Assembly (NCBI GenBank): GCA_949987705.1
Contig: OX465285.1
Coordinates: 90,715,975 to 90,779,974 of the forward strand
Length of the DNA: 64,000 nt
Source of the DNA: Thereva unica
Lineage: Eukaryota; Arthropoda; Insecta; Diptera; Therevidae
Reading direction: 5' to 3'
Part shown: piece after piece, positions 1 to 10,742 of the stretch
Numbering within the stretch: the first letter of the stretch is position 1
How the letters are laid out: each line of letters starts with the position of its first letter
The notes under the pieces: model-generated
Databases searched by the model: none
What the model was told of the DNA's origin: nothing
The model's input: only the letters and a program-made list of their open reading frames with translations
Program-made: the position numbers and the translations under genes

Positions 1-1136
1 GTTCTCTGTGCCTTGCAAAAAAAGGTAAGGGGTTCTGATTTTAATCTGTCCTGTGCCTGTTTCCTTCTCTCTATGTCTATGAACAAAAAATACATATACA
101 TAATATACATTCCATATTTTTCGTGTTTTTACCCTATATGTATTCGTTTTGTTCATGTTTTGGTTACGTAAATAAATTGGGAAGAATTATAATAAAATCT
201 TTTTTAAGTACACAGTCTAAGGAAATTGGTAAAAGGGAGTTATAACAGAAACATAAAAATTCATTTACATAGATATTAGGAAATTGCCGAGAAATTTTCA
301 TATAAGGACACAGGCCGCTATTTTGTAGTGTTCGGTTGTTGTAGTATTATTAGTGTACACTGTGCTGTGCTGCAAGGATCTTTATAACTAGGGGCCCCCG
401 TTAACAGAATAGCAGAGGCGTCTTGATTGAAGGGGCTAATGAGAAAATTATGCTACAATTAAATGGCTATTGATTGATTTAATTCACCAAAAATATTTAT
501 TTATATATCTATATAAATATACAAATATAAAAATACTAATATTATCTGTTGTCGTTTCGTACTCAAGGTAAATAAACAAAAGGATATTGCTGTTGGGTTA
601 TTGGGTGAATGTACACGTGCTCATTGGCTGTGTGCGTGAGTGATGAAGGATTGGTTATTGTCAGAAGACATCACATCACTGTCTTCGGTTTTAAATTTTC
701 AAATCAATGGATATGGTATTGTTTAATCGATGATAGAAAGATTGTAAATCAGTTTTTTTTTTTTGGATTTAACTTGTCGTTAGTATTGGATTCACATTTA
801 AACAAACATTATCTACCGTATGTGTGTAATACAACAAAAATAATGTAAATTATTACATGCAAATAGTCGACCAGCTAAATCTTAGACGAGATGAGATATT
901 ATATTCGAGGTGTCAAAAACCAATGTTCGAAACTAAAATCTTGTTCGTTTTTAATCGACCCACCCAGCAAAATCTCAAAAATTAGAAATTTTTTTCTAAC
1001 CATATACGATTCTTGAATTCTTTTCTTATCATCCAAAAAAGCCGGTTGGTCAAACATCAATGGAATAATACGAATGTGTCCTTAGCTTTTTAAAGACATT
1101 TCTCTTAGGTCTACCCAAGTATAAATGAATGATGGC
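1..1136. other. AT-rich non-coding stretch (nompC intron 3)
   Basis: AT-rich sequence with short homopolymers and no recognisable protein, RNA or terminal repeat. A 79-codon open frame at 609-848 is low in complexity and resembles nothing I know. Given nompC exon 3 at 17877-17978 on the minus strand, this should lie inside or beyond the next nompC intron. Confidence 0.5.
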
Positions 1137-1398
1137 CTTACAACGGGCGAACACCGTCCGCTTGGGATCACAAACGGGCTCACGACGGCCAAACTTGACC
1201 AAACGATTTAAATGACACGGGCATACGACGGCAAACATGAAGCAAAAAAAGTATCTGAACAATATGTATTGTTGACTGTCTTTTAAGAGAACTTTATCAT
1301 CCCATGTGTGTTTGGTGTACGGCCGTACAGTACTTCTGATGCCCGGCATATATACGAGGACTATGTTTTAACCAGGGTCGGTGTTCGCCCGTTGTAAG
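1137..1398. repeat. TIR element (MITE-like) with 20-bp perfect inverted ends
   Basis: The 20 bases CTTACAACGGGCGAACACCG at 1137-1156 are repeated exactly in inverted orientation at 1379-1398, giving a 262-bp unit with no coding capacity. A related end, including the adjoining CGCTTGG block, occurs at 21859-21915. No clear target-site duplication is visible, so the superfamily is undetermined. Confidence 0.65.
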
Positions 1399-1565
1399 CT
1401 TTTCTATTATTTTTATTCGAGAAGGTAAGTACGAGTACAATATTGTTGTCGACCAAAATGCGCGTAATTGTGTTATTACAAGAAATATGATAATGGCAAC
1501 ATCAGGCAAGATTAAGCGCTAGTTCGTAAACACCACACAAAAAAGAATCTGTGATACTGAAGTTA

Positions 1566-2015
1566 GTTATGCCTTATCAGCCCTATGCCACAAACCACAT
1601 TAAAATTGAATTGGGACGACCGCAACATCTGCTTTACGTAAAGGATACTCTCAGTAGAGCGGTTCTGATTCTATTACAGAGGTCAAGCAGCATTGGATGT
1701 GGTTAGTACTCAGTTGGGGGACCGCATCATTACAACAACAAGTTTAAAAAGGCTTTCGACACCGGCACAATTATTACTCACATGTCCACAACGAGATTCT
1801 TAAATTTTTCGGCCTCTTTTTTCACTCGGGATCTGGTAGCAATGAGTTTTCTTCAAAGGGGCCAAATGGGCCATTCCTTATGGCGAGACGCGAATAATGA
1901 AGCAAGAGGATAGATGCCCTGCGTGGGCCTTATAGGGCAATACACAAGGGGTCCACACGAGGCAGCGGCAAGCTTCACACACGAGACAGTGGGACTAGCT
2001 TCATAGGGCCCATCT
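1566..2015 (+). mobile_element. SINE-like element with 5S rRNA-derived head (copy 1)
   Basis: About 1650-1728 resembles the 3' two thirds of insect 5S rRNA. It contains the box A-like TCAAGCAGCATTGG and the box C-like GTTAGTACTCAGTTGGGG followed by GACCGC, where 5S genes have AGCAGCGTCGGG and GTTAGTACTTAGATGGGGGACCGC. The downstream 280 bp (roughly 1735-2015) are shared with copy 2 at 14425-14835, including GGCTTTCGACACCG, GGGCCAAATGGG and GTGGGCCTTAT. A 5S head with a conserved unrelated tail is the layout of a SINE3-type retroposon. The 5' third of the 5S part is disrupted. The class is inferred from two full copies and one head-only copy. Confidence 0.6.
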
Positions 2016-3676
2016 GCCATTTAACTAAAAATTTAAAACCATATAACTCAAGAGGCAGCTGGTAAATAAATTGACCGTTTAACTTTTTACGTTTTATCAG
2101 TTACCTGTGCACGTCCTCCTCACCCGCAATGATTATGCTCCGCCACCCCAGACCTAGAGTAACACGCCCGACTACCATCCCAGATCACCACAACAGGCGC
2201 GGGAATTTTACCATAGTACCGTGTTGTACATACTGCAAAGAAAAATAGCACGATCGCCTGATGGCCGAGCATATATAGACATCTTGGAGATCAGTCAGAA
2301 AAACAGGAATTGGAGGTTTCAGCAGTGTCTAATGATGATTGTAGCCTGCCGTCACTAAGCTTGTGTCCTACTCTCTTTTATGCTCAAACTAAACTTATTA
2401 CTAGATATTGCACTATGACCTAAACTGCATGACAACTAGGCTTGGTTAACACCTCCTAATTTATTACAAAGGCACCCTGGATATCATATGTAGTCAAAAT
2501 AAAACTATTCAAAACCATGGCAGATAACCAATATGGCCATGACCAATGTGCTTCAGCAGAAAAAACCTTACCTAAAATTTTTTTTGCTTCAGAAGCATAC
2601 ATCCTCATATCTTTAGGCCGCAAAACCTTGCTAGGTAACCTTGGCATATGAAAAATTGGAGTATGAAAGAACAGATGAAAATGCAGAAGATTTTGAATGC
2701 AAGAAAATGCCGATACCGACAAGATCAGTATAAGGCGAATTTGGAATGTGCAGAGTCCAGTAAAGGCTTTCTGACTTAACCCAGAAGAAATAACTGTAGT
2801 AGGTAGACCTAGGACGAGGTAGTTAGATGGTTAGATCAAAATTGAACTAGTTTTGTTGGTCTGTACAAAACATGTTTTATTAAAAAATAAACAGCCCAAA
2901 CAAATAAACTAACCGCCGCCACTGGTTTTATATGCCCAAACTATTAAAAAACATATATGTAATATTATTCAATTTGCCATTTACCAAAAAATAAAAAACA
3001 AACATCTTAATAAATTCAGTTATTCCAAGTAAAACTTAAGTAGCCTAACCATCCCCGCGAAACTAATCCCTACATACATAATACACGCCTTAAATTGAAT
3101 TACCATTTTCGTGTTTAAATCATTTGCATCCGTAATTCTCTCGCATCAGGTATCGACCCAACGGGCGTAGGCGGTTCACACAACGAATCAAAAAATATCA
3201 CCATTTCGCCATCTTTATGCCATATGCGAGGATTGTCGACTCTCGTATGACATATACTTTATTCGCATTTATTATCAGGCATTTTTATAGCAATTAACCA
3301 GCAGCCCCCTACTATAGATCCTCAGACCCTCTTTTTGCCATCCATATATGCTGTTAACTAGGGGGCTGTGACGTTAAAGGTATGTTAATTAAATGTTGCC
3401 ACAGACTATGTGACGACATAGAAGTTGAGGGAATATTTTTCTGTGTAATTTATGAACTCGAAATGGGTAATTGCCTGAAGAACAAATGTTAAAGGTTATA
3501 AAGGAACCAAAATTGGGGATGGAATCGATATTTTGAATTTGAATATGATTTTGGGTATTTTGGGTGAATTTTCGTAACTCTATCCTAAGGTAGTATAACT
3601 TATATGCAGAGCTTTTCAGCTCTAGTGGCATTCATCGTGTAGGACATGCATCCTCACTTAGGAGCTACTTTACTTA
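2016..3676. other. No recognisable feature
   Basis: AT-rich sequence with a few short open frames (for example 2456-2722 and 3389-3631 on the minus strand) that match nothing I recognise and lack splice or domain support. It is probably intronic repeat debris. Confidence 0.4.
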
Positions 3677-4111
3677 CCCCGTTTATGACTAGGTTCAACC
3701 CAGATTCAACCTAGATTCAATCCAGTTATATAGGGGGTCGAGTTGAAACTAGGTCCACTCGACTCAACTTAACTCTCCTACTGAGTCCAGTTGATATTTC
3801 GCCTCATATACGCGGGTTGACTTGTAATTGGGTTGGAAAGACATTTGTTTTGTATGTTTACCATCGACGTGACGTCTGCTTTCGTCGTAGCTTACATAGC
3901 AAAATAAAACTATTTCGTTCTGATTACCTTCCATGGTTTTAAAAAAATTTTACCTATCTATAAATGAGTATTTCACCAAAGATTTGAGGTTATGTTTTGG
4001 TGTTAGTTCAACTTTATTTCAACCTAAAGTGAACTCAACTCGATATCATATGCGATGGTCCAAATTTCAACTCAACCTCGACTCAACTTTTCAAACTAGT
4101 CATAAACGGGG
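3677..4111. repeat. TA-flanked TIR element (MITE-like, 435 bp)
   Basis: CCCCGTTTATGACTAG at 3677 is mirrored by CTAGTCATAAACGGGG ending at 4111, and both ends are flanked by TA (3675-3676 and 4112-4113). The interior is rich in imperfect repeats of GACTCAACTT/TTCAACCTAG type. TA duplication plus TIRs fits a Tc1/mariner-type non-autonomous element. There is no coding capacity. Confidence 0.75.
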
Positions 4112-4384
4112 TAACTTGTGCTCCTTTAATCTCTCATGGGACATAGGGCGGAAACAGTTCAGCGGACTCTATTTTGTGCGTGAGTTCTAAGCCAATGCAG
4201 GCTATGTCTTTAACACAAACCGGAAAAAGAATGGCAGATCTTGAGATGGATGGAGTCTTCTCTTCTTCTTTGATCCGTTAGTTGACGGTCCAAGCAACAC
4301 GTCCTCGCAAAAGATACACTGGTGTTAGTGCCGGTGAGATGGATGGAATACTTTCAAGAATCGCACTAAGCATAGAGAATCTCA

Positions 4385-5598
4385 AATTGAGAGAGTAACT
4401 GCCAAGGCAACTGCATCTCTCCATGTTTGTCGCCAATTTGTAGGAAAAACCTGGGGTCTTAAACCTAGGTTAATGTTTTGGCTATATACTACGGTCGTAA
4501 GGCCCATGATCACATATGCATCCATCGCATGGTGGGCTAAGACCAAACAAAAGGGTGCTATGATTAAGCTGGCCAATGATATCTTTGTCCGATACCATTC
4601 CTGCTACTCTTGACTTTGACAAACCGTTTTCGACGATTATTCGAAGTAGGTCAGAGTGGCAACATGGCAGGCCTCTCTTTAGAGGAAGCACGGCCTTTTG
4701 GTACGCAGACGGTTCCAAAACCGATAAAGGGGTAGGGCTGGGTGTTTATGGCCCAAGAAGCAAAATATCCATGGCTCTGGGCACTACCCACACTGTTTTT
4801 CAGGCTGAGATACTCGCCATCCAGGTGTGTGCTCAGACTTGTATTAATAGAGCTCCAAATAGCTCTAGCATTGTTATTTTCTCGGACAGTCAAGCTGCAC
4901 TGCTGGCCATTAAATCGCACAGGGTCTCATCAAAGACGGTCCTGGATTGTCTTCAATCCCTGAAATTCCTCAGCAGGAACAATAGTGTCACGCTGATGTG
5001 GATTCCGGGCCACGAAGGTCACATTGGTAATGAGATTGCCGATAGCCTGGCTAGAGCAGGCGCAAACTCATTACCTATTGGCCCGGAACCTTTCTGTAGC
5101 TTAGCAAGCTGCCACGTAAAAATGGCCATAAAGAATTGGGTTGACCAGATGTTTCTTCAAAGCTGGTCTAGGACCCAGGGTGCTCGTCAAGCTAAAAGAT
5201 TCATCCAAATCGATAAAGCTAAGGCGGGCAAACTTTTAAATCTCAAGAGGTGGGAGCTAAAAATAATAACAGAGCTCCTGACGGGCCACTGTTCGCTTAA
5301 CTATCACCTAAACAAAATAGGTCTGGTGGCCGACTCGACTGCGGGGCAGCTCCCGAAACTGCGGAGCACTTGATGTGCGACTGTAGGGCTACAGCGAGGA
5401 AAAGACTGAGCCTCCTCCATCGTGATTTCCCTACTCCCAGGGAGATTTGGGATAGCAGCCCTAAATCAGTTTTAGGCTACCTAAGAAGCCTTAACCTTGA
5501 TGGTTTTTAAAGACGGGGATGGCACAATAGACCAAACAAAATAGGTCGCAGTGCCCGCTAAAGCGCCCCTCAACAAGAATAATAATAAGCATAGAGAA
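4385..5598 (+). mobile_element. 5'-truncated LINE with intact RNase H domain (LOA/I-like)
   Basis: The open frame at 4576-5373 (265 codons) carries a complete RNase H1-type fold. YADGSK supplies the first Asp, FQAEILAI the Glu, FSDSQAAL the second Asp and GNEIADSLAR the last Asp. The 190 bases before it, with stops and frameshifts, encode the end of a reverse transcriptase (GKTWGLKPR, YTTVVRPMITYASIAWW). After the frame, a shifted segment adds an EHLMCDC motif. The 3' end is a short AATAATAAT tail near 5580-5598. Domain order RT then RNase H in a non-LTR context is typical of I/LOA-group LINEs. The long open frame is a relic, not a host gene. Confidence 0.85.
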
Positions 5599-8162
5599 TT
5601 CAGTTCTAAGGAACTCTTCGTCGTTAAATGACAATCTGACTGCGTTAAATAGCAGTACAGACCCTCCAAATAATCGAACAGACGTTTCGAAGCGTCGCTG
5701 AATAAGAACACAACTAAGAAGCTCTTCAGTATCAACCCTTCTATCCCCTCTACCATCAACTCTTCCTTTGCCCAAACCGGCTGCAAGAGTGGATTAGAGC
5801 TTGAACCTGCTCGTCAGCATACAAAGGTTTAAGCGTAAGATCACCCAGCTGCTATAGTACCGATGCCAGTTAGTAGTTTCGAAGAGCGATGACCTTGGGT
5901 TTAAGCTGTAGAGCTAGCTTGCTGGTGATGAATGACAGTTCCGAGCCAGATTCTAATAATATTCTGATTGGTTGGCTTTCTGATATTATAGCCATTAGAC
6001 AAGCTCAAGCAACGCAACGCAGCTGACTGAGTTAATAATTCTGAATGAGCTAGCTAAACTGTAGAAAAGTTTGATTGTTCTTCTACAAGATGACAAGAAG
6101 CTTGAACAGTACGAGAACCGAGTAGTAACACTAGTGGACTCAATTTGTATTGTCTCAGAGCTGGAGCTTGAAGTTGAGGTTGATGGTGAAGTGGTTGCCC
6201 GGCAATAGTTTGATGTCGATGCAGGTGATGAGCAGAACAATTTTAATCTTCAGCTGATATTCTTGAAGCTTTAATTCGGGTTAGTTGCAAAGATCCAAAA
6301 TGGTATTCTTTTACGTTATAGAAACTGGAGTGGTATAACGATCATGAATAAATCAGCAATGGATCAGGTGGGGATGGATATGTTGCAATCCACGACGCTC
6401 TTCAGACAACGACACAAAACAAAGAAAAGTTCGACCTAGACCAATTTGAAGAAGAACTAAACAAATAGAATTAAAATAAATCAAGACAAAATGAACTGAA
6501 ATGAATGCGGTAGCTCTAGAGTCTAGCGGTGTGCTTATATCTTATGCTTCCATTCCCCGCCTTTGGTGACTATCCTGGGTGGAAATGGATATCTATGCTG
6601 TTTGTAGAACAATGCAATTCAACTTTGTTGGGGCTACTTACGTACGACAGCGTGTCTTCAGTTACATTTGAATTCGTATCACACTGTTAGTATAAAGGGT
6701 GACACCTAAGCTTAGACTTTTACATAAAAAATAATAACAATTTTGTAGGAGGTCCCAGAATATGTTTTTGGGACACTAGTTAACACCATTCAGAATACGA
6801 AGAAGATTATACTTAGAGTAAAGAGTCTCCCTTCAAGCTTCAATATTTAACTTTTGATTTGTCAGACTAGATCAAGTGAATCTTGACCGCCCTTCACTTA
6901 CCAAATTGGTTGCTGTGCACTATTTCAACATCGAAGTCAACTAGCATTTCGCAAAGATTATTCATGAGACCTCATTCGTGGCGCTAAAATTGAATTTAAA
7001 TTTTATAAAAAGAAAAAACATTTGGATCACCTATCGCCTACAAACCCAAAATAAAAAATATTTTTTTAAACATCATGTCACCTAGTTAATGACTTTCATA
7101 TAAATCTGCATAAGAGCCTTTGCATACCTGCACGACCGACGACATACATATGGTGCCATTCGGTTCCAATATAAACAAGAATCTTGGAGCAATACCTTAA
7201 GGATTTTCGTAAGGATAGGAAGGACGATACTCTACACAAAGTATATCTCTCCAGTGTGTATATTTTTAGGAACTTATCGATATCACGCAAGAAATCAACT
7301 ATGACTTCAATCAAGTATCGCCTCTGCTGAGTTATGGTTTATAGTCGACGGTGAGGGGTGGTTGCCAGTTACAACTGTTTCTACTAATGTTGCCCCGAGG
7401 GTGTGTACTTTATTTCGTGTTGTGTTTATAGTCTGTACGTGATTTGAATTTTAAGTTATTTCGCATAGAACCGATTGAAATGTCTTGTAGTGTGTGGTAC
7501 TTGTTCAAGTCGTTATATTTCTAGATAATCCCCTATTTTTTCATTGTTTTGTTTTTTTACTTACCCCGTCTGCCTTCAAGCGGATATCCTTACCGGCTGC
7601 TGCAAGAAGTGCTCGCAAGATACTTGTTGCTGTACCAGTTTGTCGACTTGCTACTAGATGAACAGCTGTCTGGGCACGTGACTAGAATTAGAGAGAAGAA
7701 CACAGGGTGAACTTGTTACAAATAATTTGTAAATTTGCAATTTTTTTATTGATAAAAATATAAATTCATTGATTTTCTGATAAGAATGTGTTTTTTGCTT
7801 TCATTCAAGCTTTTATCATTTCATATGCCATGTCATGCCTTACATATTTAGTGAAGAATGTTCATGTTGCAAAGTATTGCCAACAACGAAGCTTTGAAAT
7901 GGGTTGAAGGAGATAGAAAGTAGCTGTAGCTGTAGCAATATGCATCAATTATATGACCATCAAGAAATTAGCAAATAAGGGATTGAGACGAAGACAGCCC
8001 CAACAAGGATCCACAGAAAGACGTTCACTTACATAATATAGAAGACCAGATACGAAGATGGCGTCAATACTACAATATACACAACGAAACCCGAAATCCA
8101 TTGCGGAGCTATTTGGGAAGCTTTGAAAACGAATACAGTACCAACAAAACGAATCCAAATAA
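5599..8162. other. No recognisable gene; probable degraded repeats
   Basis: Several short open frames occur, for example 5481-5786 and 5995-6240 on the minus strand. The latter is serine-rich low complexity. From about 7900 the plus strand begins to resemble degraded LINE coding sequence continuous with the reverse-transcriptase piece at 8163-8490. Nothing else is recognisable. Confidence 0.4.
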
Positions 8163-8490
8163 TCATAATGCTGGACTACGAAGCAGATCTAAGAATCCTT
8201 CACAATGGATATAACTAAGCAAAAGCCAGCAGAGAACCAAGAAGAATTCGATGGGGATTGGTAGAACGACTAGAAGATATCGAATACGCAGATGATATTG
8301 CACTTCAAGCTCATACAAGAGCAGACATGTAAAAAAAATAGACAGCTTAGGAATATGTGCATTGGAGGCAGGTCTTAAAATAAATCTACAAAAAACAAAA
8401 TCATGGAGAATTAATACTACAAATAGTATCCCATTAATAATGAAAGATAGTACAATAGAAGACGTTAAGAAGTTCCGTGCAAAAACCAAC
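8163..8490 (+). mobile_element. LINE reverse-transcriptase fragment, interrupted
   Basis: Translation across frameshifts gives a non-LTR RT palm segment: WGLVERLEDIEYADDIALQA, then GLKINLQKTK, then IEDVKKF. YADD is the RT catalytic box and the following blocks are the usual downstream motifs. The reading stops at VKKF, where Helitron-like helicase sequence begins. The same LINE appears to resume near 9216. Confidence 0.7.
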
Positions 8491-8492
8491 CG

Positions 8493-9215
8493 ATGGGAGG
8501 GGCTATGATACTCCTTGCACGGGGTTTTCGATCAATTTTGCCCGTTCGATCAACGCCTGCAAATGAGCTTAACGCATTCTTGAAAGATTCATATATACAT
8601 ATATGGAACAGTTTTGAAAAAAAAAAACACGCTTCAACGAATATACGTTTCCATTTACTACAAGATGGCTATGCTCAAACATTTACAAAGCACCTTTTGG
8701 ACCTGGGAACTAGCAAAATTCCAGCCGATAACAGAGCATTTTATTATTTTAGTATTCGGAATCAAAAATTCGAAAAAATAAATGTGATTGGGGAAAGCAA
8801 TTTTGAGATTCCCAATTGTTTTGGCGGACGCCATACTATTGGCTTATGGGTGCAGCGAGGCGCACCGAGTTCCTGTTAGTATTAAATATAGCAGATTGGA
8901 CGCTATTATTTCCCAAAAATATAATGGGAACGTCCATCATCCTAATCTAATAATTTGAAGCGAACTTCCAGGGTGATATTCTCAAAACGGCGACCTGAAA
9001 TTTTACATGTGTCATCTGCTCAAATACAAAATAAGTCACAATTAAAAAGCCAAGAAAAATCTTTCAAGGATTTTTACGTATTCTGGAGCATAGAGCGCGT
9101 CACTTTTCCGGATCCTTTTTGCGGTCTCTCAAAACCAGGAAAGATAACGACGCATAGTGTTTTAAGCTGTCTCTCCATGTACTAAGTAGTAACAGTGTCA
9201 AATGTTGCTTAACCT
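8493..9215 (+). mobile_element. Helitron (Pif1-like helicase) fragment
   Basis: The 128-codon frame at 8493-8879 reads FRSILPVRSTPANELNAFLK and later TKHLLDLGTSKIPADN. These correspond to the Helitron/Pif1 helicase region normally written FRQILPV..., ST(P)A.E.NA..K and F...LL.(I/L)G.G..P.D. The conserved GDFRQ is decayed to ARGFRS, so the fragment is not functional. Sequence to about 9215 is probably the rest of the same fragment but is too degraded to assign. I see no convincing TC/CTRR Helitron ends, so the boundaries are only where LINE similarity stops and restarts. Confidence 0.6.
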
Positions 9216-9860
9216 TGATGGTCAAATGAGCTTATGATAATGCATTATCGAGTATGGTAATGGCATCTTTCATAAGGAACCGAGAAATCCCGAGACATTG
9301 CAATGTAAAAATACAGAAAACATTAGTCCGGCCTATCCTGTACTACGGGCCAGAGAATTGGACATTGACCATGCAAGAAAAAACTAGAAACTCCCAAAAT
9401 TCGAAAGGGAAATCTTAAGAAGAATATTTGGTACTGGTAGGGAATACCCAAAACAAATAGCTTGAATGTATGACGAAAGATGTCGAAGAAAGAATGCTAG
9501 TCTTAATTTTTAATGGTAGACCAACAAGGAAAGAGAATGAAAGAACGACTACAAAATAGGTGGATGGATGAATAACATGCTAGAAGATATAGGTACTAAA
9601 ACTTCGTATATATTAGACCAGTCAAATTGTCGAAAAAGCTTGATTTTTGCCAACCGAGGTCAAATATAGAAAAATATAGGTCTGGACTTCTTTTGACACT
9701 CGCAGACCTTTGAGAGCTAGTTTGACTGGCCTATAAGGAATTGCAATGTAGTAGAGACAGAACAGTAGGGAAGAATAGACTTCAAGAGATTCGAGCCCTA
9801 CAAGGACTATGGCGACATTTAAGAAAAAGTAATGGCATCCTCTAGCATGTAACTGTTTGG
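9216..9860 (+). mobile_element. LINE 3' region resuming after Helitron fragment
   Basis: The plus strand encodes IRNREIPRHCNVKIQKTLVR followed by PILYYGPENWTLT, the post-palm segment of an RTE-like reverse transcriptase. Further on a frameshifted KERLQNRWMDE block resembles the RTE C-terminal GRP.KRW..E motif. Stops and indels are frequent. This appears to be the second part of the LINE at 8163-8490, separated by the helicase fragment, and it has its own small inverted-repeat insertion at 9611-9736. Confidence 0.6.
9611..9736. repeat. Short inverted-repeat element inside LINE 3' end
   Basis: TATTAGACCAGTCAAA at 9611-9626 is mirrored with three mismatches by TTTGACTGGCCTATAA at 9721-9736. The 126-bp unit interrupts LINE-like sequence and has no coding capacity. 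Its superfamily is unknown. Confidence 0.45.
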
Positions 9861-10164
9861 TGCTTATTTTTATCAGAAGGTGTCAGAGTCCTTAGAATTT
9901 TGTAAAAAAAAAAAAGAAAGACCGTCGCCATCAAAGAAGAATCGAGGCATGATTTCATATTTTGTGGATTAAATTGATCGACATTAACTTGAAAAATATT
10001 TGGTTTTTAACAAGGCTCCATGCTCCAGGTCTCCAAAAATGGATTTACTTCTAATGAAGTTTTCAACCAAGGAAATTTTTCAAGAAGTTGGTTTGAATTG
10101 GTCACCGAAATCTTGGATTCTAAAGCCATTGGACCTTCTCCTTTTGGATTACATCAATGATCTA

Positions 10165-10734
10165 CAGGGGCGGCGCTTGGGTTTTTTGCGCCCGGTGCAC
10201 TATGCCATTACGCCCCATAAGCTGTTCGCTTTTTAACGCAGTGAAGGACAATGGAAAGAGTCACAAAGACTCGCTGTATGGGTGGGTGGGCTTGCACAAA
10301 ATTTAGGATTGCATCATAATAATGCATATAACGTAAAGAAAAGATTACATAGGGAGTTTCATATGGGTCAACATTCAACAACAAAAATCTGCTGAAAACG
10401 TCGCTTGCGTGGAGTTGGAGAGAACGATGGGCTGAGCAGATTTTTTGGCTCTGAATTCAACTTTTTGACAGAGTGGTTGTTATTTCTTGTCTTCTTTTTG
10501 CTAAGAAAAGAAAAAGAATGGCAGAAGGGAGAATAAAGATTTAAAACAACAAGCTAAAGCATTCTAACGTGTAGTTCGTTGGAAAAGCTGGCTCTTGTGA
10601 AAACCCATGCGCTATTCATCGCATTTCAAAAGGGAATCAACGATTACAGCCCATTTTTGTTGTCTGAAACTACGCCCCGACCAATTGCGCCCGGTGCAAG
10701 TGCACCATTCGCACCTATGAAAGCGCCGCCCCTG
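10165..10734. mobile_element. hAT-type MITE, 570 bp, perfect 8-bp TSD
   Basis: The element starts CAGGGGCGGCGCTT and ends AAGCGCCGCCCCTG (14-bp perfect TIR). It is bounded by the direct repeat ATGATCTA at 10157-10164 and 10735-10742. A CAGGG-type terminus with an 8-bp duplication is diagnostic of hAT elements. Subterminal repeats GCGCCCGGTGCA occur near both ends (10188 and 10687). There is no transposase frame, so it is non-autonomous. A decayed relative lies at about 31313-31510. Confidence 0.9.
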
Positions 10735-10742
10735 ATGATCTA

